64,000 nucleotides of DNA, from the NCBI RefSeq assembly GCF_004210375.1, contig NC_134828.1, positions 24,358,400-24,422,399 on the forward strand, written 5' to 3'. The notes beneath the pieces are model-generated. The model saw only the letters and a list, made by a program, of their open reading frames with translations. It did no database searches and was not told the DNA's origin. Both the position numbers and the translations under genes were made by a program. Below are positions 24,078-36,279 of this stretch, piece by piece; positions within the stretch are counted from its first letter, which is position 1; every line of letters begins with the position of its first letter. Origin of the DNA: Tachypleus tridentatus. Lineage: Eukaryota; Arthropoda; Merostomata; Xiphosura; Limulidae.

Positions 24078-24252
24078 TGGTTGTTCAAGTCACAAGGCCC
24101 TGTCATGGAGAGGTCCTACAGGGTTTCCTGCCAAGGAGGAAGATTCATTTAGACTATGCAAGAGTTTCCAACTCTCCAATTTTTCCATGGGAATTTTAGT
24201 GCTTGGTCCATTACAGGAGAAACCCTGCCAATTTGCCCATGCTGATTCACTG
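24078..24252 (+). CDS. CENPC: CENP-C cupin domain exon, frame broken once
   Basis: It begins after TTTTTTCACAG and completes a valine codon with the preceding exon, giving VVVQVTRPCHGEVLQGF. From about 24135 the conserved sequence continues one frame over: KEEDSFRLCKSFQLSNFS, then VLGPLQEKPCQFAHADSL. Both halves fit the cupin of CENP-C, which forms the homodimer at the C-terminus. One base appears to be missing between 24119 and 24135. The likely donor is GTTAGT at 24253. A second GT at 24257 would keep the reading frame into the next exon but is a weak site. Confidence 0.75.
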
Positions 24253-25031
24253 GTTAGTGTCTAAAGTACTTGTGTAAAAATTTAAAAATACCAGTATTTT
24301 AGCCTGGCTTTGTAGATGGGTTCAAAAACTTCACATTCTGAGTCATTTCATCAAACTATTCAGAGAAGCAGCTTACTGACCCAAAGATGTTGTATTGTTG
24401 GAACTGTGTTTCTAATTAATTATTTTAAGCATTATTTTTCCTTATTTTCAACCACTTATAGTAAAAATACTTCATGTAATGTCTATTAAAGCATGTTTCT
24501 ATCATGTGTGCACTAGTGTAAGACATACACAGTGAACTTAATAAGAAACTTATTCTACAAAGAACCAAGTCTGAAGTGGTATCTCTAACTTGAAGTTTCA
24601 TGCAGTGACCTTACTGTTTAAAAAATCATGCCTTCTCTACATTCGTGTGTAGGAGATTCATGAAAATGTGTGTTGTATATTTTTCAAGGTTATGTGGTTG
24701 TGTACCTAAAGGTCAATGAACTATTGATTTTTCTTTCCCCTCAATAACTTCATTATGGTATGTATTTCTATTGTTGTCTCTTTGAGGTTAGTTGCACAAT
24801 TTCAGGGATGGGAGCAGAAGCCTCTTTTTACTGCATTATATTATTTGAACCTCAAAATAATATGTCAGTATAACTATATATATTAATTGTGATATTGGAA
24901 AAGTTTAAAAATAGTGTTTTTTTAGTTAGATTTTAACTTTTATGTAAATTACAAATTATACATGAAATTCGATTTTATTAAGGTTGAGAGAATGTCTTAA
25001 ATAACAATGTTTTTGTTTTTTCTCACCTCAG

Positions 25032-25120
25032 TTTTTACTGTCATATATGGTAAGGTGGAAGCACATGTGCACGACAGCTCATGGATTTTGAAACAGATGG
25101 TTCATTTCTGGTGCCATTAG
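25032..25120 (+). CDS. CENPC: CENP-C cupin domain exon, frame broken once
   Basis: It follows CTCACCTCAG. The reading FTVIYGKVEAHVHDSSW changes frame by one base between 25085 and 25095 (next to an AAA run) and continues as TDGSFLVPLG. It ends at TTAG|GTGAGT with one base of a glycine codon. These are the central strands of the CENP-C cupin barrel. The 5' join also needs one more base unless the weak donor at 24257 is used; the T-run at 25032-25036 is the obvious place for a lost T. Confidence 0.72.
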
Positions 25121-25856
25121 GTGAGTTACACATGTAATCACATTAAGATTATGCTCTGCTTTGAGTCCTCTCTTTCACTGAAGAAATTAAAATCAAGACA
25201 GTAATGAGAAATGTCATGGGTTTAGATCCTGTCCACTGTCTGTTGTAAACCTTTTATAAAATAATTGATGTCTGAATTTGATGAAAACTACCTACTGTTG
25301 TGGTCCTTCCTCATGTTATAAAGTTTCTACATTTTAATTATAGTGACTTAATTGACTCGTTAAAAAATGTGAAATAAAAAAAATTATATATATAAAACTA
25401 TTCTAAGTGGCATTAGTTTTACAATTTGTCAATAGGTGGAATTTAAAAAGTATTCTTAAATACCGGACTTGTTTTGTTTTTTAGGGTTATCAAAATTGAG
25501 TATCATTTTGCATAAAGGAAATGATTTTGTGAGAACAGAACCCACACATGGTTTGTTTTGTTATGATGTTTATCACTTGTACAAATACACAGCAAATGTA
25601 TATTACTTACCTGTAAATTGCATTTAAAAATAGATATAAATGTATACAAATGATCTGATACCATGAAAATGTATGTGATCAAAAACATCAAGTTTTTAAG
25701 CCCTTGTTTTGCTATTTGTAAATTTATGCTTAATATTTTAAGTCCACAAAGAATAAAAACGTCAGTAGAAACACTTGTTTAAGTCACTAAGGTTTTGTGG
25801 TTTTGCTGATGAAATATTCACATCAAAAAATATAAACAGTGTTAAAATTACTGCTG

Positions 25857-28840
25857 TGTTTGTCGAGACGAGTATTTCTTCTAATATCATCTCATCCATT
25901 ACTGTGTTTGTTATGACCAAGTTGGACTGATGACCCATGGTATTTATAATATTATCTCATCCATTACCATGTTTGTTGTGACCAAGTTGGACTGATGAGC
26001 CATGGTATTTATATTATTATCTCATCCATTACCATGTTTGTTGTGACCAAGTTGGACTGATGAGTCATGGTATTTATAATATTATCTCATCCATTAACAT
26101 GTTTGTTGTGACCAAGTTAGACTGATAAGCCATGGTATTTATAATATTATCTCATCCATTACTGTGTTTGTTGTGACCAATTTGGACTGATGAGCCATGT
26201 TGTTTATAATATCATCTCATCCATTACCATGTTTGTTGTGACCAAGTTGGACTGATGAGCCATGGTGTTTTTAATATCATCTCATCCATTACCATGTTTG
26301 TTGTGACCAAGTTGGACTGATGAGCCATGGTATTTATAATATTATCTCATCCATTACCATGTTCATTGTGACCAAGTTAGACTGATGAGCCATGGTATTT
26401 ATAATATTATCTCATCCATTACTGTATTTGTTGTGACCAAGTTGGACTGATGAGCCATGGTATTTATAATATTATCTCATCCATTACTGTATTTATTATG
26501 ACCAAGTTGGACTGATGAGCCATGGTGTTTATAATATTATCTCATCCATTACTGTATTTATTGTGACCAAGTTGGACTGATGAGCCATGGTATTTATAAT
26601 ATTATCTCATCCATTACTGTATTTATTATGACCAAGTTGGACTGATGAGCCATGGTGTTTATAATATTATCTCATCCATTACTGTATTTATTGTGACCAA
26701 GTTGGACTGATGAGCCATGGTATTTATAATATTATCTCATCCATTAACATGTTTGTTGTGACCAAGTTGGACTGATGAGCCATGGTATTTATAATATTAT
26801 CTCATCCATTAACATGTTTGTTGTGACCAAGTTGGACTGATGAGCCATGGTATTTGTAATATTATTTCATCCATTACTGTGTTTATTGTGACCAAGTTAG
26901 ACTGATGAGCCATGGTATTTATAATATTATCTCATCCATTAACATGTTTGTTGTGACCAAGTTGGACTGATGAGTCATGGTATTTGTAATATTATTTCAT
27001 CCATTACTGTGTTTGTTGTGACCAAGTTGGACTGATGAGTCATGGTATTTGTAATATTATTTCATCCATTACTGTGTTTGTTGTGACCAAGTTGGACTGA
27101 TGAGTCATGGTATTTATAATATTATCTCATCCATTACTGTGTTTATTGTGACCAAGTTGGACTGATGAGCCATGGTGTTTATAATATTATCTCATCCATT
27201 ACTGTGTTTATTGTGACCAAGTTGGACTGATGAGCCATGGTATTTATAATATTATCTCATCCATTACTGTGTTTATTGTGACCAAGTTGGACTGATGAGC
27301 CATGGTATTTATAATATTATCTCATCCATTACTGTGTTTATTGTGACCAAGTTGGACTGATGAGCCATGGTGTTTATAATATTATCTCATCCATTACTGT
27401 GTTTATTGTGACCAAGTTGGACTGATGAGCCATGGTATTTATAATATTATCTCATCCATTACTGTGTTTGTTGTGACCAAGTTGGACTGATGAGTCATGG
27501 TATTTATAATATTATCTCATCCATTACCATGTTTGTTGTGACCAAGTTGGACTGATGAGTCATGGTATTTATAATATTATCTCATCCATTACCATGTTTG
27601 TTGTGACCAAGTTGGACTGATGAGTCATGGTATTTATAATATTATCTCATCCATTACTGTGTTTATTGTGACCAAGTTGGACTGATGAGCCATGGTGTTT
27701 ATAATATTATCTCATCCATTACTGTGTTTATTGTGACCAAGTTGGACTGATGAGCCATGGTATTTATAATATTATCTCATCCATTACTGTGTTTGTTGTG
27801 ACCAAGTTGGACTGATGAGTCATGGTATTTATAATATTATCTCATCCATTACCATGTTTCTTGTGACCAAGTTGGACTGATGAGTCATGGTATTTATAAT
27901 ATTATTTCATCCATTACTGTGTTTATTGTGACCAAGTTGGACTGATGAGCCATGGTATTTATAATATTATCTCATCCATTACTGTGTTTATTGTGACCAA
28001 GTTGGACTGATGAGTCATGGTATTTATAATATTATCTCATCCATTACCATGTTTCTTGTGACCAAGTTGGACTGATGAGTCATGGTATTTATAATATTAT
28101 TTCATCCATTACTGTGTTTATTGTGACCAAGTTGGACTGATGAGTCATGGTATTTATAATATTATCTCATCCATTACCATGTTTGTTGTGACCAAGTTGG
28201 ACTGATGAGTCATGGTATTTATAATATTATCTCATCCATTACCATGTTTCTTGTGACCAAGTTGGACTGATGAGTCATGGTATTTATAATATTATTTCAT
28301 CCATTACTGTGTTTATTGTGACCAAGTTGGACTGATGAGCCATGGTATTTATAATATTATCTCATCCATTACCATGTTTCTTGTGACCAAGTTGGACTGA
28401 TGAGTCATGGTATTTATAATATTATTTCATCCATTACCATGTTTCTTGTGACCAAGTTGGACTGATGAGTCATGGTATTTATAATATTATTTCATCCATT
28501 ACTGTGTTTATTGTGACCAAGTTGGACTGATGAGTCATGGTATTTATAATATTATCTCATCCATTACCATGTTTGTTGTGACCAAGTTGGACTGATGACC
28601 CATGGTATTTATAATATTATCTCATCCATTACCATGTTTCTTGTGACCAAGTTGGACTGATGAGTCATGGTATTTATAATATTATCTCATCCATTACTGT
28701 GTTTATTGTGACCAAGTTGGACTGATGAGCCATGGTATTTATAATATTATCTCATCCATTACTGTGTTTATTGTGACCAAGTTGGACTGATGAGCCATGG
28801 TGTTTATAATATCATCTCATCCGTTACTGTGGTTGTTGTA
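25857..28840 (+). repeat. 65-base satellite-like array, about 46 copies
   Basis: A near-perfect tandem array with a 65-base period. The unit holds GACCAAGTTGGACTGATGAG, CATGGTATTTATAATATTAT and TCATCCATTAC. Copies differ at few sites: CCATG or TGTG after ATTA, GAGCC or GAGTC, TATT or TGTT. The variants alternate in blocks, for example a two-unit (130-base) alternation at about 26460-26720, which is a higher-order pattern. There are no spacers, so it is not a CRISPR array. It occupies most of the last CENP-C intron. Confidence 0.97.
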
Positions 28841-29097
28841 TCTCAGGTAGCCTGGTATTGGGTGAAAGGCCTTACCATCAGTAGACATTTTAAGTAATGT
28901 GGTTGAGAAACTCTTATGTGTTCTTGTTTACTTCATTCTCAGAACTGAGTGATCATGTGTATCAGTAATTAGTTTGTTTTCAGGAGTAAATCTATGACAA
29001 GCTCATTGGAAAATTGAAAACAAGTCGTAGCACTTTGTTTTAAAATGCCTTAGTTTACATATTTTAAACTGTATCTTATTTGTATTTTTGTTATCAG

Positions 29098-29195
29098 GTA
29101 ATTCATACAGTGTCCGAAATCTCCAGAAAAAGGAAGCTAAGCTAATCTTCTTTACTATTAAAGGATCACCACCAGTGGAAGAGCTTATGGCATGA
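29098..29195 (+). CDS. CENPC: Last exon of CENP-C (end of cupin) with stop codon
   Basis: It follows TTTGTTATCAG and completes a glycine codon, giving GNSYSVRNLQKKEAKLIFF, then TIKG and a short tail ending ELMA before TGA at 29193-29195. The G-N-x-Y-x-[IV]-x-N pattern, then a hydrophobic strand, is the conserved end of the CENP-C/Mif2 cupin. About ten extra residues (SPPVEELMA) follow the point where I expect the vertebrate protein to stop. Strand, phase and order agree with the earlier exons. Confidence 0.87.
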
Positions 29196-30170
29196 AAAAG
29201 TTTGAAGTGTATACATATTTGAGGGTACAATTAGTATTAACTCGTCTCCAAAAAAAAAAGAAAGAAAGATTGGTCTTAGCTCCTAGGGTGCATATTTCAT
29301 ATGTAGATACTGTGTATTTCATTACCTTGCAGTTCAAAAGATGTGGTATTGTATTGAAAATAAAAGGGGATAATAAAAGTATAATAATAATTAATAGTAA
29401 TAATAATTAGAGAAGGTGCATCTATGCTGCAATATATAATGGGGAATATTCAAGTGGTGCTGACATTTACACCTTTCACACACAAGTGCCTGTGGTCTTG
29501 AAAGACACTATTCGATGGTGTTTTTGTAGCATAATGAGAAACTTTCACCTGTAATAATATTACAGATTTCGCTAACCCTGAAATTGAAAATATAATCTGT
29601 TACAAAAGGTTTATAACGAATCAAAGAACGCGTTATGCCTCTAGTCATAGATTATATTTTCAATTTTGTCTTTGGTGAAAAGAAATTTGTAATATCATCG
29701 TGGAGAAAAAGTGGCCCGTTTTATAATACCGACTCATAAATTTGCTGCAATGCCACAATGTTATTCGCTTGTATAAATTAATCTGTGTTTCTAAGTGGTA
29801 TATTGAAACACTATAAATATATTTTCACGTATAGTTCACCATTTGTATCGTGTGATTGAACTGGTTTTGTACATTGTATGCCTGTAGATAATTGATTTTT
29901 ACTACTATATAGATGACTGTTAGGTGTAACAGGAACTTTGATAATAGCATATAAAGCATTCAGAGGACTTTGTGATCTGTAGTGACGAATGTTGTACAAT
30001 AGTCATTGGACTTTAGTATCTTTCTTAATATAAATCACATGTAAGAACGTTTCTTTCATAAATATACTTTTTATAAAAAAAATGTATTTTCTTTCCAAGC
30101 ACAAACAAATATGTAGCGTGTATACAAAATATATTTGTACCAGTTTTCTCTTGTTGTCAATAAAATTCTA
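29196..30170 (+). other. CENP-C 3' untranslated region and end (putative)
   Basis: AT-rich sequence after the stop. Candidate polyadenylation signals AATAAA are seen at 29359-29364 and 30159-30164; the second is followed by T/G-rich sequence. The real end is not determined. A foldback lies at 29551-29700. Confidence 0.45.
29551..29700. repeat. Imperfect foldback, about 50-base arms
   Basis: ATTGAAAATATAATCT (29583-29598) is exactly complementary to AGATTATATTTTCAAT (29649-29664). The complementarity continues outwards with mismatches (AATATTACAGATTTC against GAAATTTGTAATATC), giving a stem of about 50 bases around a loop of about 50. It could be a small MITE or, if transcribed in the CENP-C 3' UTR, an RNA hairpin. 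Confidence 0.7.
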
Positions 30171-30967
30171 GGTTTCTAAACTAGTGGTGCCTTTGAACAC
30201 GATTTACGACATCGCAAAGAAGTAGAAGTCAGCAAGACGTATATATACGTGGCATGTTAATTTAAGTAGTGGGTTTGATAGTGAACTTTTAACGTTCTCC
30301 CATGACTGATCACCTCGTTAAAATCTGCTGTGATGTCGTACGTCATCAAGGTAATAGAAAACATTAATATTTTGTTTCCAAGAATGCTGATTGTTAAATA
30401 TTGTTTTATTATTTTGATTGATTTCACAACTGCATAATGCACGTTAGTTTGGTATTGTATGCTAATTTTGAGATGGTTTTCTTTAATGTTCAATTTGCTC
30501 GAGACATTATTCAAATTAACGAACTATGTTGCAGTCATAATTAAATATATATAATTTTCCTGTAATCTAGACATTATAATATGTTATTAAATAACTGCTA
30601 CGAGGAATTGTCTGATCCTAATTATTTTACAATTAAGTAATGTGGTATTTGCTGCTAGAAACTGTTAGGGAGCTAACCCTTTTTATCGACTGATGTGTGA
30701 AAGGGCCTGGGTTCGATACTTAGCCAAAGATTTTATCACAAAAGCATGAATCGAATTTCAAGTTGGTCTGAGACGTATATTTCTTACGGTTCTAGTACAG
30801 AGTCTTAGGAAACCAAATGCGACTAATCAACATTACATTCTGTACAAAGGTTACACTTTACCTCATGCTGGTCCTGCAATTGACAATTCTCGGATTTGAT
30901 GTTTCAGAAATACTAATTACAGCGAAGTAAAATTAAAATAGCGACACATAGTTTAACACAACATTCC

Positions 30968-31224
30968 TAGGTGGCCTGGCATGGCCAGGTGGTTGAGGCG
31001 TTGGACTCCTAATCTGAATGTCGCGGGTTCGAATCCCCGTCGCACCGAACATGCTCGCCCTTTCAGCCGTGGGGGCGTTATAATGTGTCGGTCAATCCCA
31101 CTATTCATTGGTAACAGAGTAGCCCAAGAGTTGGCGGTGGGTGGTGATGACTAGCTGCCTTTCTTCTAGTCTTACACTGCATAGGGCCCTCGTGTAGCTT
31201 TGTGCGAAATTCAAAAAGAAAACA
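30968..31224 (+). mobile_element. tRNA-derived SINE, main family, internally shortened
   Basis: Head GGCCTGGCATGGCCAGGTGG and perfect B box GGTTCGAATCC. The body lacks the GCTAAATTAGGGACGGCTAG segment (CACTGC joins directly to ATAGGGCCC). Possible 8-base target duplication AACATTCC on both sides (30960-30967, 31225-31232). Confidence 0.9.
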
Positions 31225-31668
31225 AACATTCCCACGCAGCTACCTTAACGAGTTCGAACGCGGAAACCGCCATTTTTATAAAACTGGTTCTTAGAGAGGT
31301 CAAATAGTAGGCTTAACACGTCTCTGTCATTGAGGCATTAAAAAAAAACAAACGCGTATGTTTATTATTTTGGCATTTTCGTTTGTATGGACAGGATTAT
31401 TATAATATTACTATTTGGAAAACAATTGATGAAAGTAAAATTATTGACAAGTTGTGACAATAAAATAAAAAAGGTGAAGAGTTTGTTGTGGGTTCTAATG
31501 ACTGGTTGACTTCCTCTAACAGTACAAAGTGAGGAACGCCTATTGGTAACTTTGAGCGGAAATTCGATACTTTTGTTCCATTGCGTTTATTGTGTATGAT
31601 GTAGTTTCTAACTTTAAAAAAAGAGACTAAAAATGTTTTTTATGGTAAAATTAATTCACATACACAGG

Positions 31669-31670
31669 TG

Positions 31671-31709
<39 letters not shown>
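31669..31709. repeat. (TA)n(TG)n microsatellite
   Basis: An alternating TA run passes directly into a TG run. Confidence 0.95.
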
Positions 31710-32089
31710 TGTAATGTAATTTAAAAAGGCAATACTGGGCGTATTGTGGTGATAATTTCAACAGTGGTCCAAGAAACCTTGTTAACTAATTTTCAGTCAA
31801 CGAGTGCATACTGACAAAGATGTTTTGTTAGTGAATGTTCTTAGTGTAAACCTTTAACTACAGCTAAATAACACTAATACATGTTAAAATATATTCGTTT
31901 ATGACGCGTTGTTCTACTGTTCGTTTTGTTAAGAAGGACTGCATTTTCTCTATTCTATCACTTCTATTGTAGACGACACATTTTCAGGACGTAAACACCT
32001 TAGGGAAAGTCGTATATGAATTAAAATCGTATGATTGTTAAGCAGTTATTTAAAAAAATAACAAGCGTTGTATTGTGCGTCCGAACCTT

Positions 32090-32200
32090 TGATCAGCAGC
32101 AATTTCACAGACTTGTAACTCGAAAGTCCGGGGTTCGACTTCCTATGCTGGAAACAGATCAAGGATAGCACATTATGTCGCTGTGCAATAAACAAACTGT
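32090..32200 (+). mobile_element. Fragment of second tRNA-like SINE family (weak)
   Basis: AGACTTGTAACTCGAAAG and the B-box-like GGGGTTCGACTTCC, then an AGATCAAGGATAGCAC stretch, loosely match the second family. Diverged. Confidence 0.35.
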
Positions 32201-32539
32201 ATTGCACATAAAAATACATATTGTTGTGTACTACAAAATGTTAATTCATGCAAGTAATAAGAATGTTTCGAATAATAATCAGTAATAATGACAAAACATT
32301 TTACCTAGATACAAAAACTTACTAACACAACATAAAGTTTACTATTTGTCAAAACATCTGTAGTTTTCTTTCATCTTGGTCGGAACTCTGAGTAGAAAAA
32401 TACCAAATAAAAAGTGGTTAGCAAGATATTGAGGGGGGCCCCAATTTAATTAGTGGGGGCAAATTGTTCCCTGTTCTGATGTCTGCGAGATGTAATTTTT
32501 ATTCTACCAAGCACGTGCTAATGCTTCTGACTAAATGTA

Positions 32540-32650
32540 AACCCCCTTCCCCAACGGTAGGCCTACGGATTTATAACGTTAAAAACCAGGTTTCGATACC
32601 CGTCGTAGGTACGGTACAGATATCCTATTGTGTTGGCTTCAAAATGTTAC
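32540..32650 (+). mobile_element. Second SINE family fragment
   Basis: GGATTTATAACGTTAAAAACC, then GGTTTCGATACCCGTCGTAGG and ACAGATATCC-ATTGTGT. These are the head, B box and body landmarks of the second tRNA-like family (reference copy 47135-47255). Confidence 0.6.
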
Positions 32651-32824
32651 CTACACTTTGTTGAGAACACTGCGTCCAGTAGTCGAACCGCTAAGCCATG
32701 TTTGAGTGAAACCTCTTAAGAAGAAGATATGATTTGCAGCCACACCAACTCAGTTATTCTTCAGCCTGAACATATTACTATGAAGCTTTAGAAGACATTT
32801 CTGAAGTAAACATAAGAAAACCCT

Positions 32825-33101
32825 GGGCCCGTCATCGCCCAGCGTGTCAAGGTGTGCGACTCGTAATCTGAGGGTCGTGGGTTCGCATCCCCGTCGCGCC
32901 AAACATGCTCGCCCTTTCAGCCGTGGGGCGTTATAATGGGGCGGTCAATCCCACTATTCGTTGGTAAAAAGAGTAGCCCAAGAGTTGGCGGTGAGTGGTG
33001 ATGACTAGCTGCCTTCCCTCACTCTACACTGATAAATTAGGGACGGCTAGCGCAGATAGTTCTCGAGTAGCTTTGCGCGAAATTCAAAACAAACAAACAA
33101 A
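32825..33101 (+). mobile_element. tRNA-derived SINE, main family
   Basis: Head GGGCCCGTCATCGCCCAGCG, B-box-like GGTTCGCATCC, complete body, tail CAAACAAACAAA. One of the less diverged copies. No clear target duplication. Confidence 0.93.
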
Positions 33102-36100
33102 TTTTTCATTGATTTTGAATTTATCTAGCTTCAGTCCAGGGGTACAGGTACTCCACCTAGTAGAGAAGTAGTTTTGTTGTGTTAAGTGTTTAAATTTTCT
33201 AACAATGCCATTCTTATCATTCAAGGCCATTTTCGAGGTCATGTCTTTTGGAAATTGTGTTATTATGCACAAAATACTCAAAATGCCAACATCAGAGATA
33301 AACGAAACATTTGAAACCAACAAATCACTCCTGAAAAACATTTCCTCAGCTGTTACGTTCATAAGACTCAGTTTTAGAGCTACATTCTTCAGCTGTAACA
33401 AATACGTTCTCAAGACCCTATTTCTTCAGTTACTTTCTTGTGAATCGTACAGTATATGCTATCAAAACGCGAACACTAACATTTCTTTCTTTAAAGACAG
33501 TATGTAATATCCTTAAGAGGAGATCTTCAACGACGTCGTTTTTTAACCAGTGTTTCTTTCTTCCGAGCCAAGAGCTCGCTAGATTTTCTTCTTTTTCAGC
33601 CGCGGCAAGTTGGCTCGTAGAACAGTTTCTAGCCTCTTGTTCCTGTCGTTTCAAGTACAGACTTTTAGATCATAACTTCGTTATTTCTTGACCGATTTGA
33701 GATCTAATTACAGTTTTGGACACGAGGGATCAAACTCTTTTGATTGATGTATTTGACCACGCTCAAGGTGTCATTGATTAATTTACTCTAATCGTGCTTA
33801 AAAGAATTTCAGTTTGAGTGTAGACTGTTAGAGATCCTGATTAGTGATAAATTGAACCGGGTATATACGCGCCACACGTTTAATATTGCTGGCGCATAAA
33901 AAATTTAGATAATAAAATGGAGGAAAATAGATATCATAGATTAATTTATTCTATTATTGTCTAAAATAATTTCAAGCACAGCGACTATTCAGGACTTCTT
34001 TCTGTTTTTTTCTAGAGGTACCATAAATTTATATCAAGTAAAGACTTCTACCAGAGTTTCTTAACAATTACAAAAATTTGGAATGGCATAGATTCAGTTT
34101 TGGTCTGTGGCTGAAATGGCTACTTGAGGATTTATGCTGTATTTAGGAAATGCAAAGTTTAACACACGTTGCTCTTCACATACTAGAAAGTTGGTCTTCC
34201 TCTAATATTTATCTAAAAGAGAAAATGCGATACTTTATGCACATTCAGGGTCACTGTAATCGTTTAGGGTTTCAGTTTTGTTAACGGAAGAATCGATTAA
34301 GTCTGTTTCATCACTTCGTTTTGCAACTTTGGTTATATTTAGTAACTAACTGACATTATCTGTTACATTTTGCGGGTATGCTTAAAATTTACTTTATAGA
34401 TAACGAGTCAGTTAAACTTATTCATCACTTAACCCTAACATTACACAAAAATTTTAATACGTAAAATAATTTTATCATAATAACAGAAGATATGTAAAAC
34501 ATGAAATAACACTACCATTAGATCATCAAATTTATGAAACCTTAAACAATCATATTATTATTGTAACGTTAGATCACTTAAAACCACACATAAAATAAAA
34601 CATATCATTATAACGTAAGGCCCGTAAAACCAAAATCAACCAAAAAATAGTCACGTTTATTTATACTAACAAAATGCTTGTTTTTAGCCCAAACTTAAAC
34701 AATGGGCTACTTGTGCCATGTCTACTGCCAGGAGCCGAATTCTAACTATAGGTTTTCAGGTTGCAAGTCCGTAAGTAATTTTGATTTTGTTCTCTTTCAG
34801 CTCATGTAAAAGAGGTGTCTTATAGTTAAAGTTACAAAGAAATAACAAGCTAAAACAAAGGGATTAATAACGAAAATACATTGAAGGGTGCTATGTTTTG
34901 TCAAGCTGTAACAGCATGTTGCGCCCTCTGATGTAAGTTATCATTATGTTTTTTTAGCTGTTTATTTTTTTCTTGCAACTTTATGGCATGAAATCAGTGT
35001 CATGATGTTAGAGACAACGTTCGGCCATTCCGTCTAAGTTCATTATTTTTAACAAGGACATATTTCCTTTCCCTTTGTTTATCAAGTTGTTTTCTACCCT
35101 GACAACATATTGTCTTCAACATGAGTTACGTTTTACTAATACTTCTAGTTTGTATTTGAATTCTTTATTCGTGTCAAAGCTACGAAGGCCGTCTACCACT
35201 GCTGTTCTTAATTTTGAGCTACTGTCTAAAGGAAAAACAATCGGTCAGCAGAATCACACCACCCAACACCCACGCTAAATAATTGAATGTCATTCTTATT
35301 AACTGTTATAATGCTCCTGCAGTGACCAATATATTTCGTGGTGGCTGAGATTGCAGGTTCAACTGAACAGTCTGGTGGGATCATGTATTGAATACACATC
35401 CAGAAAGATTTAGTTTTGGCACGCTTTCTTTAAAAACGGTGAATTCGAACAGCGATGATAGACATAAAAAGAGCAAACTTGTGTCAGTGGCCTTCCTTTA
35501 CTACATGCGACATGAGGATTTCACGTTCCCATGGATACTATAAATTATTCTGTTGTCTTGGTTATTTGCTGCTATTTAGGTCTAATCCCTAAGGGAAGCT
35601 CCGAATTGAGCTGTGAGACGCAAGACAAAACATTTAAAGAGGGCTATGAATTTTGTGTCTATTATTATTTGACTGTCGTGATGATATAGAATCGTTGTGA
35701 TGAAACAACTTAAAGTATTACATACAATATTATTTCCGTTTGGAGCTTTATGATATCTTATTTCAAGTAATATTTCACCTTACAAAATTTACTTTGAAAA
35801 ATACGTTATACATGTATTTGCAAAATTATTTTCCATCAAAATGCTTCAACAAAATACACAAAAGTTGTTAAATCAACTTTTCAGAACTGTTTTAAAATAT
35901 CGAGGTGATTTTTTTGAATGAGCTAAAATCAAAACAGTTTTTCATACAACTTGTTTTTGTTCCACAGTGAGAATTCTTCGTGTCATAATTGTTTATATGT
36001 TCAAGAATGGTTAATTATGTCACGTTTCTAGGATTGTTATAAGTCAGTCATCACCCAGTAACGGCTGACTGCGTTATTTACGTATTATGTTTTTTGTATT

Positions 36101-36168
36101 GTTACAAACGAGTTATTGTTCGCGAACGGCTGACCACGTAACGTTATTTAGGTGTTAAGTTTCCATTG
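33102..36168. other. No recognised gene; one dispersed repeat inside
   Basis: Short open stretches near 33430-33660 (minus strand, charged, W-L-G-R-K-K-H-W) have somewhat protein-like composition but no start context or family I recognise. The region also holds a dispersed repeat (33668-33965) and a degenerate AT-rich local repeat (about 34430-34640). Nothing else is seen. Confidence 0.4.
33668..33965 (+). repeat. Dispersed repeat, uninterrupted copy
   Basis: It aligns with 47258-47775 once the SINE in that copy is removed. Shared blocks include TCTTGACCGAT, GAGATCTAATTACAGTTTT, TTGATTGATGTAT, GACCACGC, AGAGATCCTGAT and CATAGATTAATTTA. Family unknown. Confidence 0.75.
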
Positions 36169-36169
36169 G

Positions 36170-36276
36170 GGCCTGGCATGGCCTAGCGCGTTAAGGCGTG
36201 CGCTTCGTAATCTGAGGGTCGCGGGTTCGCGCCCGAGTCGCGCCAAACATGCTCGCCCTCCCAGCCGTGGGGGCGT
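36170..36276 (+). mobile_element. SINE head fragment, broken at a mariner fragment
   Basis: GGGCCTGGCATGGCCTAGCG through GGTTCGCGCCCG and CTCGCCCTCCCAGCCG, GGGGGCGT. The body then stops and the sequence passes directly into the mariner-like fragment at 36280. Confidence 0.85.
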
Positions 36277-36279
36277 AAG

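Noticed and set aside
25857-28840. CRISPR-like regular array
   Set aside because: Units abut without variable spacers, and the surrounding gene is eukaryotic; it is a satellite array.
33430-33660. Charged open stretch on the minus strand (KRQEQEARN..., WLGRKKHW)
   Set aside because: Protein-like composition, but no ATG context, splice sites or family I recognise; it borders a dispersed repeat.
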